Shown in pieces: positions 23,931 through 35,677 of a stretch of 64,000 nt of DNA (the first letter of the stretch is position 1; each line of letters opens with the position of its first letter). Below the pieces are notes generated by a model. The model did no database searches. It worked only from the letters and a program-made list of their open reading frames with translations, and was not told where the DNA came from. The position numbers and the translations under genes are program-made. The stretch comes from Astrothelium macrocarpum (Eukaryota; Ascomycota; Dothideomycetes; Trypetheliales; Trypetheliaceae). The DNA is taken from positions 124,001 to 188,000 of the forward strand of contig JAGEMR010000020.1 of the NCBI GenBank assembly GCA_021030915.1. Reading direction: 5' to 3'.

Positions 23931-26692
23931 TCACTCATTCTGACTCGCCCCCTGCGCACTACTCTCCCCACTTTCCGCACCAGCGCCCACGCCGCGCAGC
24001 GCCTGCTCAGCCACAAACGCATCCAGCATCTCGACGTCCTCTCTGGTAGTCTCGTAATCCGCGCTGGCATGGTCGGGCATGCTGACGGGGCTGGCGCTGC
24101 GGCTGGAGGCGCGCGTGGGTGGTTGCAGCATGGAGGTGGAGTGCGGGCGCGCGGGCGGCTGCGGGTGCGGGTGGTGGAAGGAGGACGAGGTGGAGGAGGT
24201 TGGGAGGGAGGTGGTGGAAGATGGCGGGTGCGGCGGTAGGCGGTGGTGGTGGTGGTCGGAGTAGAAGTCGGTGGGGGAGGTGGCTGGGGGTGGGGCGAAG
24301 GACCAGACCTTGGGGGATGTTAGTGGGAAGGGGAGGGAAAGGGAGCGGGGGAGTGCTTACCTCCATGACGGTTTTTTGCGCGCGGCTGGCCATGATGACG
24401 GCTTTTTCCTCTTCAAAGACCACGCGCCAGACGGCGTCGGCGGGTTGGGACAGCTCGCGGACGAGAGTGCCGCGCTTAATGTCCCAGACTTTGACGCGGC
24501 CGTCGCTGCCGCCGGAGACGATGCGGGCGTCGTCGAATTGTAAGCTGGTGACGCTGTTGTCGTGGGCGGCGAGGCGGTGGATGGGTTGGTAGTGTTGGAG
24601 AGACCAGACGCGCACGCTGCCGTCGGAGCCGCCGGTGACGAGGGTGTCATGGCGCATTTGGAGTTGGCCGACTAAGGAGGTGTGGCCTTGAAGGATGGCA
24701 AGGCATTTGCTGTAAAAGTGCACAAGTTAGCTTCGGATATCGCTTTGAGTTGGCTTTGGTATTTTGCCAAGGACAAAAACTGAGCGGCGAAGTCGGTGAG
24801 TGTTCCAGCAGCAAATCAACGTACCCGTCACTTGGGTTCCATATCCTCACGCTTGTGTCCAAGCTGCCTGTTGCAATTCTTCTGCCGTCAAAGGCAATGG
24901 CATAAATTTGACTGAAATGTCCTGTCAGAGTTCGTAAACATCTCCCCTCACTGATGCTCCATATCCTGGCATGAGTATCGTAACTTCCGCTAACAATGAT
25001 ATCACCATGGATCTCAAGGCAGCGGACGGAAGCTTGATGGCCAACAAGTACGTGCTTGCAGATGCCTTTTTGAATGTCCCAAATGCGAAGTGTAGTGTCA
25101 CGGGAGCCGGAGATGGCGGTATTGGAGTCGGACATTTTTAGGCAACGAACGGTAGAGGTGTGACCGTGAAGCGTGTGTACTGGCTGCCTGTGTTTGAAGA
25201 AATTCCGGTCAGCATTTTCTGCTTGCGTGGTCCTTATCAATGCATTATGTAGCAATGGTTCAAAAGAAATTTTGCGATCAAGGCTACGGCTAAAGACTCG
25301 ATGCATCAGACTCACCCTGTAGCCATATTCCACACCCTGACATCTCTGTCACATCCTCCACTAACAAGGGTATCTCCCCAAGGCACCATAGCCCAAACAC
25401 CCATCACATGACCCTGCAATGTCCTCTGATGCTGGCCCTCGGTATCAAAGACGTGTATCTTGGCATTGTCCAGGGCAACGACAATATAGCGATCAGTGAG
25501 ATGCAAACTAGTCACCACACCCTGATCTGGTTGGATCTGGCGTGGTATGACATGGCCACCACTACGCCAGGCCGTTTCGACTTGATAACGCTGTTTGAAA
25601 TGGGAACGATACGACATTGCTTTTGGACGACGGCGATGGCGAGAAGAGACTGCGCGATCAACACTACGCGTTCGGAGGAGGTCGGGTGGTTGGGATGAGG
25701 GTCCAGCGAGGGGGTTAGGGTGGATATTCTTGAAGGGCGCGAATCGGAGAGGGTGGATGACAGGTGCATCTTCTACTTGAGGCATAGTTGGGGTGACGGG
25801 CTGATTTGAGACATTCTGAGATTCTTCGTTACTTAATCGGCGGTAGGCGTGCTTTTCGCAAAGCGATTTCCAAGCCATATCATCGGATACAAGTTCACGC
25901 CAGCGCTTGGACACTTGAGAAGAGCGAGCCAGTGTGGTAGGATCGTCAATGAAAGTGAGAATCTGTAATGCAGGGTCAGCTCCAAAAGTTTCCAGCAGAC
26001 CAGGCGGAGGAAACGGGAGAACATACGCGTAGACACAATTCGGTTGGAAGAGTCGTAAAAGGATCCTTTTTCAAGCGGGGACTAACAAAGTCGTGAACAA
26101 AAGCGAGCTGGTGACTGTTGCACATGTTCAACAATTCGGCCAGCAATCGTTGTTTTTCGGCATCAGTCATGTCGGCAAAGCGAGCGCGTATATCTCGTAC
26201 ATGGTGATCTTCATGCTCGGCGGCAGTGCTCCAGTCTGGAGCTCGTTGTGTTGGCGTTGGACTGGGCGCTGGAGTCGGTGGAGAGGCAGGTGCTGAGGGA
26301 AGCAGGTTGCCCGGAATGGTCGAAGCCATAGGACTGCTGGGGGTGCGTATTTGTCGCGGTTGCGAGCGAGCGACCAAACTCCGCTTTCTTGCCCTGGATG
26401 CCGAAGCAGAGGCAAAAGACGGAGGAGTGGACATGGTCGAGGTCGCGACCGGGTCTTCGTCGTCGGACTCAATGTCAAAGTTGCGTCGAGAGGGAGGCTC
26501 GTTTTCGTCCATGATGTCGTAGTCTCGATTCATGCTGGACGCGGAGGGAGAGCGAGTGCAACGGCGTTTTCTCGGGACGTAGTGGTGCTGAGGGTGGTGA
26601 AGAGCTAGGCTTGTCTGTTTGGGCTCGGCCTGCTTGGGGGGGAGGGAATCTTGGTGGTATTGTGACCGCAGACTGCTTGACTGGGCGACCAT
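23931..26692 (-). CDS. cdc4: F-box/WD40 protein, Cdc4/FBXW7-type SCF substrate receptor
   Basis: Exons in gene order: 26692-26027, 25962-25316, 25187-24825, 24709-24361, 24308-23931; 800 aa. The N-terminal 200 residues are polar. An F-box lies at about 210-257 (TTLPTELCLR|ILTFIDDP...WRELV), split by intron 1. WD40 repeats run from about 370 to 680; linkers such as TLHGHTSTVRCLKMSDSN and ISGSRDTTLRIWDIQKG match the Cdc4/FBXW7 type more closely than Met30. The last 125 residues are Pro/Ser/His-rich. Cdc4 binds phosphorylated targets for ubiquitination by SCF, controlling cell-cycle regulators and transcription factors. The frame stays open upstream of 26692 only through a TTG start, so this ATG is used. 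The 3' third is GC-rich. Confidence 0.93.
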
Positions 26693-27261
26693 GCAACACG
26701 ACGGCACGTCCTCACCAAGGGACGACAGTACCAGAGGCGCAAGGGAAGTGAAGGAGAATGAGGGGATAGGGAGCTGGGCGGGACTAGTGTTTCGGGCTGG
26801 ACGGCGTCTGCAATACTTCCCGTCTACTATGAAGCCTTTGCGGAGCCGCCTGACCAAGTCTTTTGCCTCCACAACGCTGGCCAAAGGGAAGGGAAAAAAG
26901 GAAACAGGAAACGGGACACGGGCAAAAAGGGAGTGGCAAGCAATCTGGGAGAGATAGGCCAAGCGGTGTCGTCCATGCTCAATACCAGGGGGGATCGATG
27001 CTGCTGACTACGCTTTAATATATACGGTACGTATACGAGCGCTCCACACTTCTCTTGCACTTTGTCTGCAGCGGTCAGGAGCACAAGATGAAGCTGTCAT
27101 CAACGACCTGGTCCGGTGTGATGGTAGATATACATGTCATTGGCACTGGCTATTCTATACTCCCGCCTCTACTGAACTGCAAGTGGCACGGCCTCAGCTG
27201 ATTACCAAAACGCCGTCATCCAAGATGTTGTACTGTACAGATAATTTTCAGCCCACTCCAT
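26693..27261. other. Intergenic region upstream of cdc4
   Basis: It lies between the cdc4 start and the 3' end of the ZIP9-like gene, both on the minus strand. It presumably holds the cdc4 promoter. No coding frame is supported. Confidence 0.45.
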
Positions 27262-28706
27262 CTAATGCGAATGCCCGAATTGGGTCAAGAGTGGTAACAG
27301 CATGCCAAAGATGCCCCAACAAGTATCACTCAAAGATGGCCCCGCGCGTTTGTGCCCGTTCCGCCCAAATGGTTCGTACACGGCCTGATCTGCATGTCCA
27401 TTGGCCATGCTGGCCCCATGTTCGTGGCCTCCACTCTCCTGCATCGTGTGCATGGCCACATATCTGAGCCCACTATCAGCTTTGATCAAGGTCGGTCGTC
27501 AGATGCAAAAATTCAAAAACTCACAGAAAGGTGCCTCCTGAGAAAAGCAGCAGTACGCCAGTCGCAAACTTGGTTCCATTCGCACTTCCTAGTATACCAC
27601 TCCCAAAGAGATGGACTGCAATAAAGGTAGAAATGGCGCCAAATGGTGCCGCCAAACTGAAGATGATGAGATGCGTTCGCGCCGTTCGTTTGGTCAAGCC
27701 TTGCTTGAGCAACACACTAGTCAGGCCAAACGCCGCAGGTGCCTTGTGAATCATGATGGCCACAAAAACAATGAAGCCCAAATTGGACTCCGACATGGAC
27801 GAACCGGCCCCCAATGCGATGCCATCGGCGGCAGCATGAATGACTAGTCCAATGGTTGTCGATGATGCCTTTTGGACAGGGCCACGTGGCAGATCAGGCA
27901 CGTCATCCTCGTCGTCTACATGGGACGGCGAAGGCGACGAAGCGCGATGGAGCCCTTGCGATAAATTGCTGAGAGAAATGTGCATTGGCTTTTGATTCGC
28001 ATGCGCGTGTGCGTGCGCGTGTTGCGGAAGTCGGTCGATGAGGTACATGAGAATAAATCCCAGGACTAGCGATATGCCAATCCAAACGTGAAGTTCTCGG
28101 CTGTTGCCTCGAGTGGTACTTGCGTGAAATTTCTCTGGAACCGCAGGGCCAGACATGGTAGTGCCTTGACCTGGTTTTCGAGATTTGCTGCTTCCCTGAT
28201 CGTGGCTGTCGTCGTCGCTCGAGCTGCCCAGTCCAAAGAATGAACTCTTCTCCGAACCTTCAGATGCTCCATTCTCATCCATTTCACCCTCGATTGTTTC
28301 GCCTTCACGTTCAATGGACCACGCTTGAGGTTTGTTTTGGATCTCCTTGTAATCTTCTTCATATCCCCGTGGTCGGAGAGCAAAAGGAATGGCTCCCATG
28401 CTTCGTACACCAAGGTCCCTATTGCCTATTGATCGGGACGAGGCTGGCAGCTGTGAACTATATAGTGTTTCAACTCCCTCGGGAATAATGACAATGAGAG
28501 CAGTCCCAACCAGCACCCCCGTTCCGATGGCAGATATTGTGCGCAACGACTTTTGTGACAGTGCAAATGAGAGAGGAAGAGCACCAGCAAGAAAAGAACT
28601 GAGCATAATTAGCAATTTGATTGTCTGCGACCAAGTAAAAGAGAGATACGAACGCTACAGCCATGACAGCGCTCAAACCGAGCAGTACCGGGAGACCGTC
28701 CCACAT
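27262..28706 (-). CDS. ZIP-family metal transporter, Atx2/ZIP9-like
   Basis: Exons in gene order: 28706-28654, 28598-27525, 27463-27262; 442 aa. It starts MWDGLPVLLGLSAVMAVA and continues SFLAGALPLSFALS after the first splice, matching the Atx2/ZIP9 group. Helices include TGVLVGTALIVIIPEG and the metal-site helix IGLVIHAAADGIALGAG, with a partner helix FVAIMIHKAPAAFGL. Between them is an acidic and His-rich (HAHAHAHAN) hydrophilic loop. The C-terminus (YVATVHTMQES-like, here YVAMHTMQESGGHEHG) ends LTQFGHSH. Yeast Atx2 is a Golgi manganese transporter and vertebrate ZIP9 transports zinc; the metal here is uncertain. The first donor is GTTCGT, an unusual GT variant. Confidence 0.92.
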
Positions 28707-29047
28707 GATTGCGATAACGTGGTGAAAGCGGCCAAGAAGAGACTACCACATTTTTTTCCTGGAGGCGTTGATTCGACGGCACGCAATGCGAAGCCAAGCG
28801 GGTGAATTGACGGCCTAGTGTTGAACGAGAGAAGTTGATAGTTGGTCGGCAAGTTGAACAAGTTGAGCAAGTCAAGATCAGGGTCAGGGTCATGGTCAGG
28901 GTTACCGCTTCGTCATTCCGTTTTGGCGTTGCGACGCGTCGAAGTAAACCCATTACCACTTATTTGCCCACCTCCACGCAACACCTTTCTCCTTCCTCCT
29001 CTCGCCTTCGTACATGTCGTCGCTTTCTTTCCGATCAAGTCTTCGTC
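28707..29047. promoter_or_regulatory. Divergent promoter region of the ZIP9-like gene and HAT1
   Basis: 341 bp separate the two start codons. Short repeats of TCAGGGT/CATGGTCAGGGT occur at about 28877-28902, next to repeated AAGTTGA/AAGTTGAGC units (28850-28870). Binding factors are not identifiable from sequence. Confidence 0.5.
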
Positions 29048-30897
29048 ATGGCAAATACTACTTCGTCTCCAGACCTCACCTCTGAAGAAGCGCTAGCAAA
29101 GCTCGGCGCCAATTGTATGTGCCTTCATGCTCATCACTCGCGTCGACTGTCTCCAACTAATTCTTCGTAGGGTCTTGCGATTCGAACGAGGCCACCGAGA
29201 TCAAAATATGGCGCGTCTCGGAAAAGCACAACGCGCTCCGCTGCGAACATGCCTTTCACCCACGCTTTACATATCCCATATTTGGCGACGAAGAGACACT
29301 ATTTGGCTATCAAGGCTTGAAAGTCGACTTCAATTTTGCTGCGCATGACATGCGACTGAATGTCAAAATAAGTTATGCTCAAAAGTTCGCGCCAGTGGGA
29401 GACATTGAAGCTTTTGATATCAAGCAGGCCTTGGAACCATTTGTATCTGCAGTAGGTTCGTTGTACTCGCAAGTTCACCATCTTTCGAAGTCTCTTCTAA
29501 AACAGCGACATGCAGATGCATTCACTCCTTGGGAAAAATTCTCATCTACTCTCGCGACTGATCAAAATGCTGCCACCTTTGTGCCACCTGGGAGGCTTAT
29601 CCATAGCTATTCCGTCTCGGGCGAGAAGTATGAAGTCTGGTGCTCAAGCCTGATTGATCCAAAAGCCCAGCAAATGATGCGCAATGCAGAAGTTCTTATG
29701 CCCATGTTTATTGAAGGCGCCACTGAGATCAATCTAGACGATGCCGATGAAAACGTTCTGCGTCGCTGGAAAATCTATCTCCTTTACAAGATCGTCCCAT
29801 CTACTCCTGCTACTGAGCCCTCCCCAACAATCTCAAGATATAATCTAGCCGGCTACTCTACTTCATATCGTCTCTGGTATCTAGCTCCGAGTCGAACACC
29901 CAAACCTGCCATTCCCTCAGATTACATCTTCCCTACCGACGACCTTTCTTCCTCGATAACCTCATCCCTCCCTACATCAACCTCATTACCTACCTCGTCT
30001 ACTTCTCCCACTGAATCCTCCGATCTCCTGAAAGGCCCAATGGCAGATGTTGACATGCCAGTACGGGAACGAATATCTCAATTTCTAATACTTCCTCCAT
30101 TTCGTGGAGCCTCCCACGGCACACAGCTCTACTCGGCAATGATAGCATTCTTTCTCTCCGATCCTTCCTGTTCCGAAATCACCGTGGAAGATCCCAACGA
30201 AGTCTTTGACGATCTACGCGATTTCAGTGACTTATCCCGAATGCTCAACAACGCCGCCAACCCGACCAGCCTAGCCAATCCACAACTCACCCAAGCCTTC
30301 AAAAGCCTCCACATCGACGCCAACAAAGCCCGCGAAGCCGTCCTCAAACTCCCCAAAAACCAACAAGACCAACCCCCACTCTCCGCCATCGTCGACCTCT
30401 CCGCGTGGAACGACGTGCACCGCGCCTCCAAAATCCACCACCGCGAGTTCGACCGGCTCGTCGAAATGCACCTGCTCACCAGCATCCCCGCCGCGCACCG
30501 GTCGACGGCGCGCATCGCCTACCGCCACAACGCCGCGCAGCCCGCCGACCGCGCCTACTACTTCTGGCGCTGCCTCGTGAAGGCGCGGCTGGCCATCCAC
30601 AACCGCGACTCGCTGCGCGAGCTGGAGCGCGCGGAGCGCGACGAGCGGCTGAACGACGCGGTGACGAATGTGCAGCGCGACTACGAGCGCATTTGGGAGG
30701 TGGTGGCGAGGCGGGTGGAGAAGGCGAGGGCGATGGGAGGAGACGAGGGGGATGGCGTTTTGGGGGGGAAGACGAAGAAGAGGAAGTTGGTGAGGGTGGT
30801 GATGGATGATGAGGATGAGGAGGATGAGGAGGAGGAAGCGGGGGTGCATGGGAATGGGAGTGCGAATGGGGGAAAGAAAGTGCGGGTGGAGGAGTAA
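29048..30897 (+). CDS. hat1: Histone acetyltransferase type B catalytic subunit Hat1
   Basis: Exons 29048-29114 and 29171-30897; 597 aa. The N-terminal HAT1 domain begins after the short first exon (SCDSNEATEIKIWRV) and includes PIFGDEETLFGYQGLKVDF. The GNAT acetyl-CoA segment reads FLILPPFRGASHGTQLYSA. A C-terminal helical region leads to RRVEKARAM and then a Lys-rich patch plus an acidic run (DDEDEEDEEEE) that may act as a nuclear and histone-binding tail. Hat1 with its WD40 partner acetylates newly made histone H4 at K5 and K12 before deposition. The tail and a Ser/Thr-rich insert (SLPTSTSLPTSSTSPTESS) make it longer than the yeast enzyme. From about 30300 codons become strongly G/C-ending. 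Confidence 0.95.
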
Positions 30898-31910
30898 GAA
30901 GAGGACATGGCTGGAGAAATGGGTCTTCTGCATGGGATTTGGGTGCATAGAATAGCAGATGGCGTCGGGAGCTGCACGCTTGGGAGCGTTCCGAATGAAA
31001 AGTCTCGGCGTTGAATGATCATCGCCTCGAGACTTTTCCGAGCCAGCGGTGCTGTGGAAGGGCGGCGTCGCATTCCGTACCTCTAAAGACTTGGAGGTAT
31101 TACTTCGGGAGTTACATAATTAGGTATGCGCGTTGTGTTGACTTATGGCCACCCTCAGTCTCCTTTTCATTTTTCGCGCATTATTGACTAACTTCTGGGT
31201 CAGCAAATACCCACTCATCATTTTACGGTGAGACTATCGAATTCAGGAGTCCCGCCAAGTGAAATGGTGAATCATCGTCTCGATGTCCAACGTGTCTTCT
31301 AGATCGAGCGCTGAGTCCGAGAATTCAGAGCTCTGTTGGAGCGTTATGTGAGGAACAGCAAATACTGCAGCCAATGAGCAACCTTGGATCCCCGAATGAT
31401 CGAATAAATTTTACGCCGTCTGAGCTATAATCCCTCGTGACTTGCTTTGGGCAATCAGATAAAGTTATTGACAGCTTTTAATAGCTTAGTTTCTGTCTAG
31501 TCATGCTAGAAGATGCATCAAAGAAATCCGAAATGGAAACTATTCCTGAAGCGTTTTTTTTTTTTCCCTTTAATACAAATAAAGTACATATCCTTTGGAT
31601 GCTTTGATACCTGGTCTAGATACCGAACGCAAGCGTCTTCTACCATTTGAGACTTGTTCGTGCCTCACAAGGTATCTGAAGTCATGACTGTACAACGCTA
31701 AGTGTGCGTGAGCAACGTTGAGTGCCCTTAAGAGGGCTATCAACAGGTTGATCTGAGTGCCCAAAACAAGAAACCGAAGATTGCAGCTTCGATGGAACCT
31801 GAGCAGGATCCTTTTTGGAGCCCACGCCTCGATTTTTAGACCCTTTGGGCAAATTTTCGGGAACACGTAGGTGCTCGAATACAATACTACATCGAATGTG
31901 GCAAATCGTT
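30898..31910. other. 1.0-kb convergent intergenic region
   Basis: It lies between the 3' ends of hat1 and the glutaminyl-tRNA synthetase gene. It is AT-rich with a 12-T run at 31554-31565. A 114-codon minus frame at 31570-31914 overlaps the synthetase 3' end and has no recognisable product. Confidence 0.45.
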
Positions 31911-34033
31911 TCATGTAAGCTCGAGCCCTTCTTTAGTTTGACGCTTCCCACTATCTTCTTTGAGAGACACTATGCGATTGAGCACGATACTGTCTTCTGT
32001 GCTGTCTGTGTCCATGGCCTTTGCAAGGCTATGTCAGTACGAGATCCCTACGCCTTTGAGGACGGTGTCTGGTTAACTTACAAAGTACGCAACCCGCATG
32101 GCCTGGAATCTGACAGTCTCTGGACCACTACTACCATTGCCACCTTCTGTTTGGGGCCAAGGAGCACGACGACGTATCTCATCGAATCCGGAATTGACAA
32201 GTGCTGTTGAATAAATCGTCTCACTATTAGGATTGATGTCGTTGAGGAAGCCTCCCTCAACGGATGCAGGATTAAGAGACTTGAACAGCGAATGATGAAT
32301 ACGAGCGGTGACTCTCCGCGAACCCTGGGGGACCCATTGGATGTACGTTTTGGGTTTCGGACCTTCTTCGTCCAAGACGGCTTGAATCTCGGTGATCAGA
32401 CCAGTGGTTTCATCCTTGGTGTACGAAGTCGCCTTGATAGGATGAGGAACCTGAAGGAGACCAACAGTTTTGCCCGGCGCCAGGCGAAAGAAGTCTTTGT
32501 GAGGAACTTCAAGGAAGTCAGAGCGATCGATGAATACTGTTGCAGTTAGATGCAATTTATAGGAACCAATCTCAGGGTTTTTTGGCGACAGAGGAAATTC
32601 GAGCTCCTGTCCTTCAAGACTACCGATGTTTTGAATCACAACAGGCACCGGATCTAGGACGAGCATAAGTCGAGGAACTGTCCCTTCAAGATAGCTGCGA
32701 ACGGTTTGCTCAAAACGCGATATTTGGATTACGCTGAGAGATGTCGTCACACCCAGCTCATTGACAAATGAAAGGAGTGCACCCGGTGGCACTCCTCGTC
32801 GACGAATTGCAATTAACGTATAGAGGCGTGGATCATCCCAACCGCGGACTACGTTCAAATCAACCAGCTGCTTTAGCGCCCTCTTACTCATGACCGTGCC
32901 AGCGATATTCAGACGACCTGCATTTTCGTTAAAAGGAAATTATTCGGCTGGAAAGGATAGCCACATACCATACTCGCGCTGCATTGGCTCGTAAATACCA
33001 AGTTCCTTATTCAACCATTCATAACTCTCACGGGCTGTAATAAACTCGGTCGTACACAAACTGTGTGTAATGCCTTCGAAGCTGTCACAAATGCAATGCG
33101 CGAAATCATATGTAGGATATATGACCCATTTGTTACCAGTCCGAAAATGAGGTGTACGGGTCTTGGGGATACGATAAGCGGGCATATCCCACATTTGAGG
33201 ATTGCCACTCCCCAAGAGGTTTTGTTTCATGCGCAAGAAGGCAGTTTGAGGCTGATATTTCCCGTCACGCATATCGCGGAACTTTGCTAGATTTGTGTCA
33301 ATATCCTGACCAGCATGGTCGCAGTGATAACGCGGCGACAAGCCATCTTCGCCTCCGCGCTGCATCTTGAGGTCCGCTTCGCTACAATGACATACATAGG
33401 CCTTGCCCAGCTGAATCAGCCTCTCGGCAAGCTCATATAGACGCTGGAAATTATCGCTCGTATAGGTGATTTGGGAGGGCGTGAAACCTGGAGATTGATG
33501 AGCACTATCCTATGAATCAGCTTGAATAGACGATATACCAAGCCATCGCACTATGTCTTCTATTGCCAAAAAGTACTTTTCCTCCTCGGCATCAGGATTT
33601 GTATCGTCGAAGCGGAGGACGCAAGATCCTTCATGGTATTTGGCAAAGCCAAAGTTGATAGCGATAGCCTTGGCGTGCCCTAGGGAATTAGCCTGAGAAC
33701 TACTCTCAATTCGTGGTCAAATGTACCTAAATGGAGATAACCGTTTGGCTCGGGAGGGAATCTCGTTTTCACGGGTTTCGAAGGTCGTTCCTTGAACACT
33801 TCGGCCAAGAAGCCTTGCTTGAACATGGCATTTGGATCGCGAGAAGAGTCATTTGTATCGGAAATAGGGGCATTTGGCCGTTTTGCCACGTCTGTCGGCT
33901 TCCTTGGCGCTGGGGGGAGAGCTTTCTTTGCTCGCTTCTTCTGCCGCTTTTTCAGCTCGTTCTTGGACACCATCTCCCCTGTTTCCTCGTCCAGCTGGAG
34001 CTTAGCAAGATCTTCCGTCGTAGATTCCGCCAT
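31911..34033 (-). CDS. gln4: Cytosolic glutaminyl-tRNA synthetase
   Basis: Exons in gene order: 34033-33727, 33679-33539, 33487-32969, 32917-32082, 32018-31911; 636 aa. A Lys-rich N-terminal segment precedes the class I core, whose HIGH motif (PNGYLHLGHAKAI) is split by intron 1. VLRFDDTNPDAEEEKYF follows, then the tRNA-binding region and a KMSKS-like VMSKR (NIAGTVMSKRALKQLV) created by intron 3. The C-terminal anticodon-binding beta-barrels end IVLNRIVSLKEDSGK. It charges tRNA-Gln with glutamine for cytosolic translation. The last acceptor was placed at GCAAAG (ending at 32019) because the nearer TAG acceptor gives a frame without the conserved C-terminal strand. It lacks the long eukaryotic N-terminal YqeY-like domain seen in yeast and animals. 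Confidence 0.95.
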
Positions 34034-34825
34034 GATGAGGTGATTGTACTGCTGTCTACTGCAGCGACTCGTAAGGGATCAGATAGTTATAGCAGTGCAT
34101 GAGTCAAACGAGGGGTGAAGTATCCTACATGGTGGGGCAACAACGGGATCATGTTGTTCCGCAAGAAAAGACCAGAGCACGGGATATAGGTAGGTAAGGT
34201 AGTTACAGTTACTACCTATCTAAGTTATCTCGACAAAAATCGAGGAGATTTAGATTGCAAGGTCGTTTTTATACGTGGCTGAGCCAGTAACTATGACAAA
34301 AAATTTGATGGTCAAGGTACAAGGCGCGACCGAAACAATTACCACCGTAACAGATCTTATATGGGATAGAGCATGAAGCCTACAACCACGTAGAACAACC
34401 GGCATAGGAAAAACAATTCTTTCAAGATCGACGGCTAGGGTCATATCTCTTAAGTTTTCTTATTTTTGTTTTTATTGCTGAGAACCTCCCCATGAGGTAT
34501 ATGGAAATCCTATCTTTTGCAGTCGCGGGTGAAATTTCTTATTGCAACCCCTGGTGCCACGAGCTTCTTGATTAGCACCGTAGGATGAAAAGTCAGGACT
34601 ATCCCAAATCCGATAACGCTCCGCTGAAACGGTGACTGGACGATGTGAAAGTATAGCAACGGGTAGATTTCGGAGGTTCCGATCTTGAGCCTAAGATCAG
34701 CCCGGGAGAGATGCAGCATTTGTATCCAGACTGTTGACTAATGCGACTATGCTGTTCTCGATGACCCCTAGCTTCCACATCACCAACGCATCCGGCAGTC
34801 TAACTTTTGACCGCTCGTTCCTAGA
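34034..34825. other. Intergenic region upstream of glutaminyl-tRNA synthetase
   Basis: The left 150 bp probably contain the synthetase promoter. The rest is AT-rich with no supported gene. It may include decayed upstream sequence of the reductase relic that follows, but I cannot align it. Confidence 0.4.
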
Positions 34826-35236
34826 ATGCCCCATCATCCTGCTCTTTATGCCGCTCGGCTACGCTTGACAGTTTGCCAAAACTTGGAGGCAACTGCACGG
34901 TGGGGAGAATTCGTTCAGACGATGGTGGAGCATTTGCCAGGGAAGGTGGAGCTTGTTTCACTGGGGGAGTGGGTGAAGCGATTGGCGGATAGCTCGACGA
35001 ACGATTTGAAGAAGAATCCGGCCAAGAAGTTGATGGACTTCTTTCAGTCGATTGAGAAGCAGGGAAAGGAAGGAGCGTGCTTTGAGACGAAGAGAGCTGT
35101 AGAGGCGAGTTCAACTTTGAGGTATTTAGAAAGCGTCACAGCGGAGTGGATGACGACTTGGATGAGGCAATGGGGATTTAAGAGATGTCCGGGCAAGGAG
35201 AACCAATACATGCCACTGCGGACTTATGAAGTCTAA
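34826..35236 (+). pseudogene. Remnant of an NRPS-like/carboxylic-acid reductase thioester-reductase C-terminus
   Basis: An open frame of 136 codons whose residues from about 20 on (ATARWGEFVQTM..., VELVSLGEWVKRLADSS, NPAKKLMDFFQSIEK, then ACFETKRAVEASSTLRYLE) resemble the extreme C-terminus of fungal adenylation-thiolation-reductase enzymes. The full enzymes are usually over 1000 aa. No adenylation domain, carrier domain or NAD(P)-binding Rossmann motif is seen upstream. The fragment therefore appears to be what is left of a deleted or decayed gene. The open frame is surprisingly intact, so recent truncation or expression of a fragment is possible. The domain match is from memory. Confidence 0.55.
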
Positions 35237-35677
35237 AATTATGATTAGCCGGGATCAACGGTCTGCCACTAGCCAGAGGAAAAAATCTCAATAATGTGCA
35301 GGTTGGACATCAACAGAATGACGCTGGCTAACCTCGTGAAAGTCGCTGATTCGCAAACTTCTCCCAAACTCGCAAGCCAGTCGTCTATTTGGAGATCCTA
35401 AGTCTAAACGAATGCCTGATTTGGGGGCTGGTTCCGAAAGCCGGTTTTCATAGATTTTGGTTCCATATTATATTTCCTATCTTTCGTATGGCATCGTAGT
35501 TCTTGATAGACGAGCGTACTCGGTTCCTGGATCTTACCGATCCCACCTGTCCTACCTCTCATGTTGCCAGAACCATAGATTGGGCGATCCTCAGACATTG
35601 CTGGTGTTTTTCAGGTCGAGTTCGTAACCACTGAGAGCTAGCTCGAGCAATCTTGGTTCCTTGCCCTTGAGCGAATC
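35237..35677. other. Intergenic region
   Basis: It lies between the reductase relic and the 3' end of the beta-lactamase-like gene. No coding frame is supported. Confidence 0.4.

Noticed and set aside
25976..26962. N-terminal extension of Cdc4 up to 26962
   Set aside because: The frame is open but its first codon is TTG, and the ATG at 26692 is the first usable start.
30271..30948. Minus-strand open frame (225 codons) antisense to hat1
   Set aside because: A shadow of GC-rich hat1 codons with low-complexity sequence, while the sense protein matches a known family.
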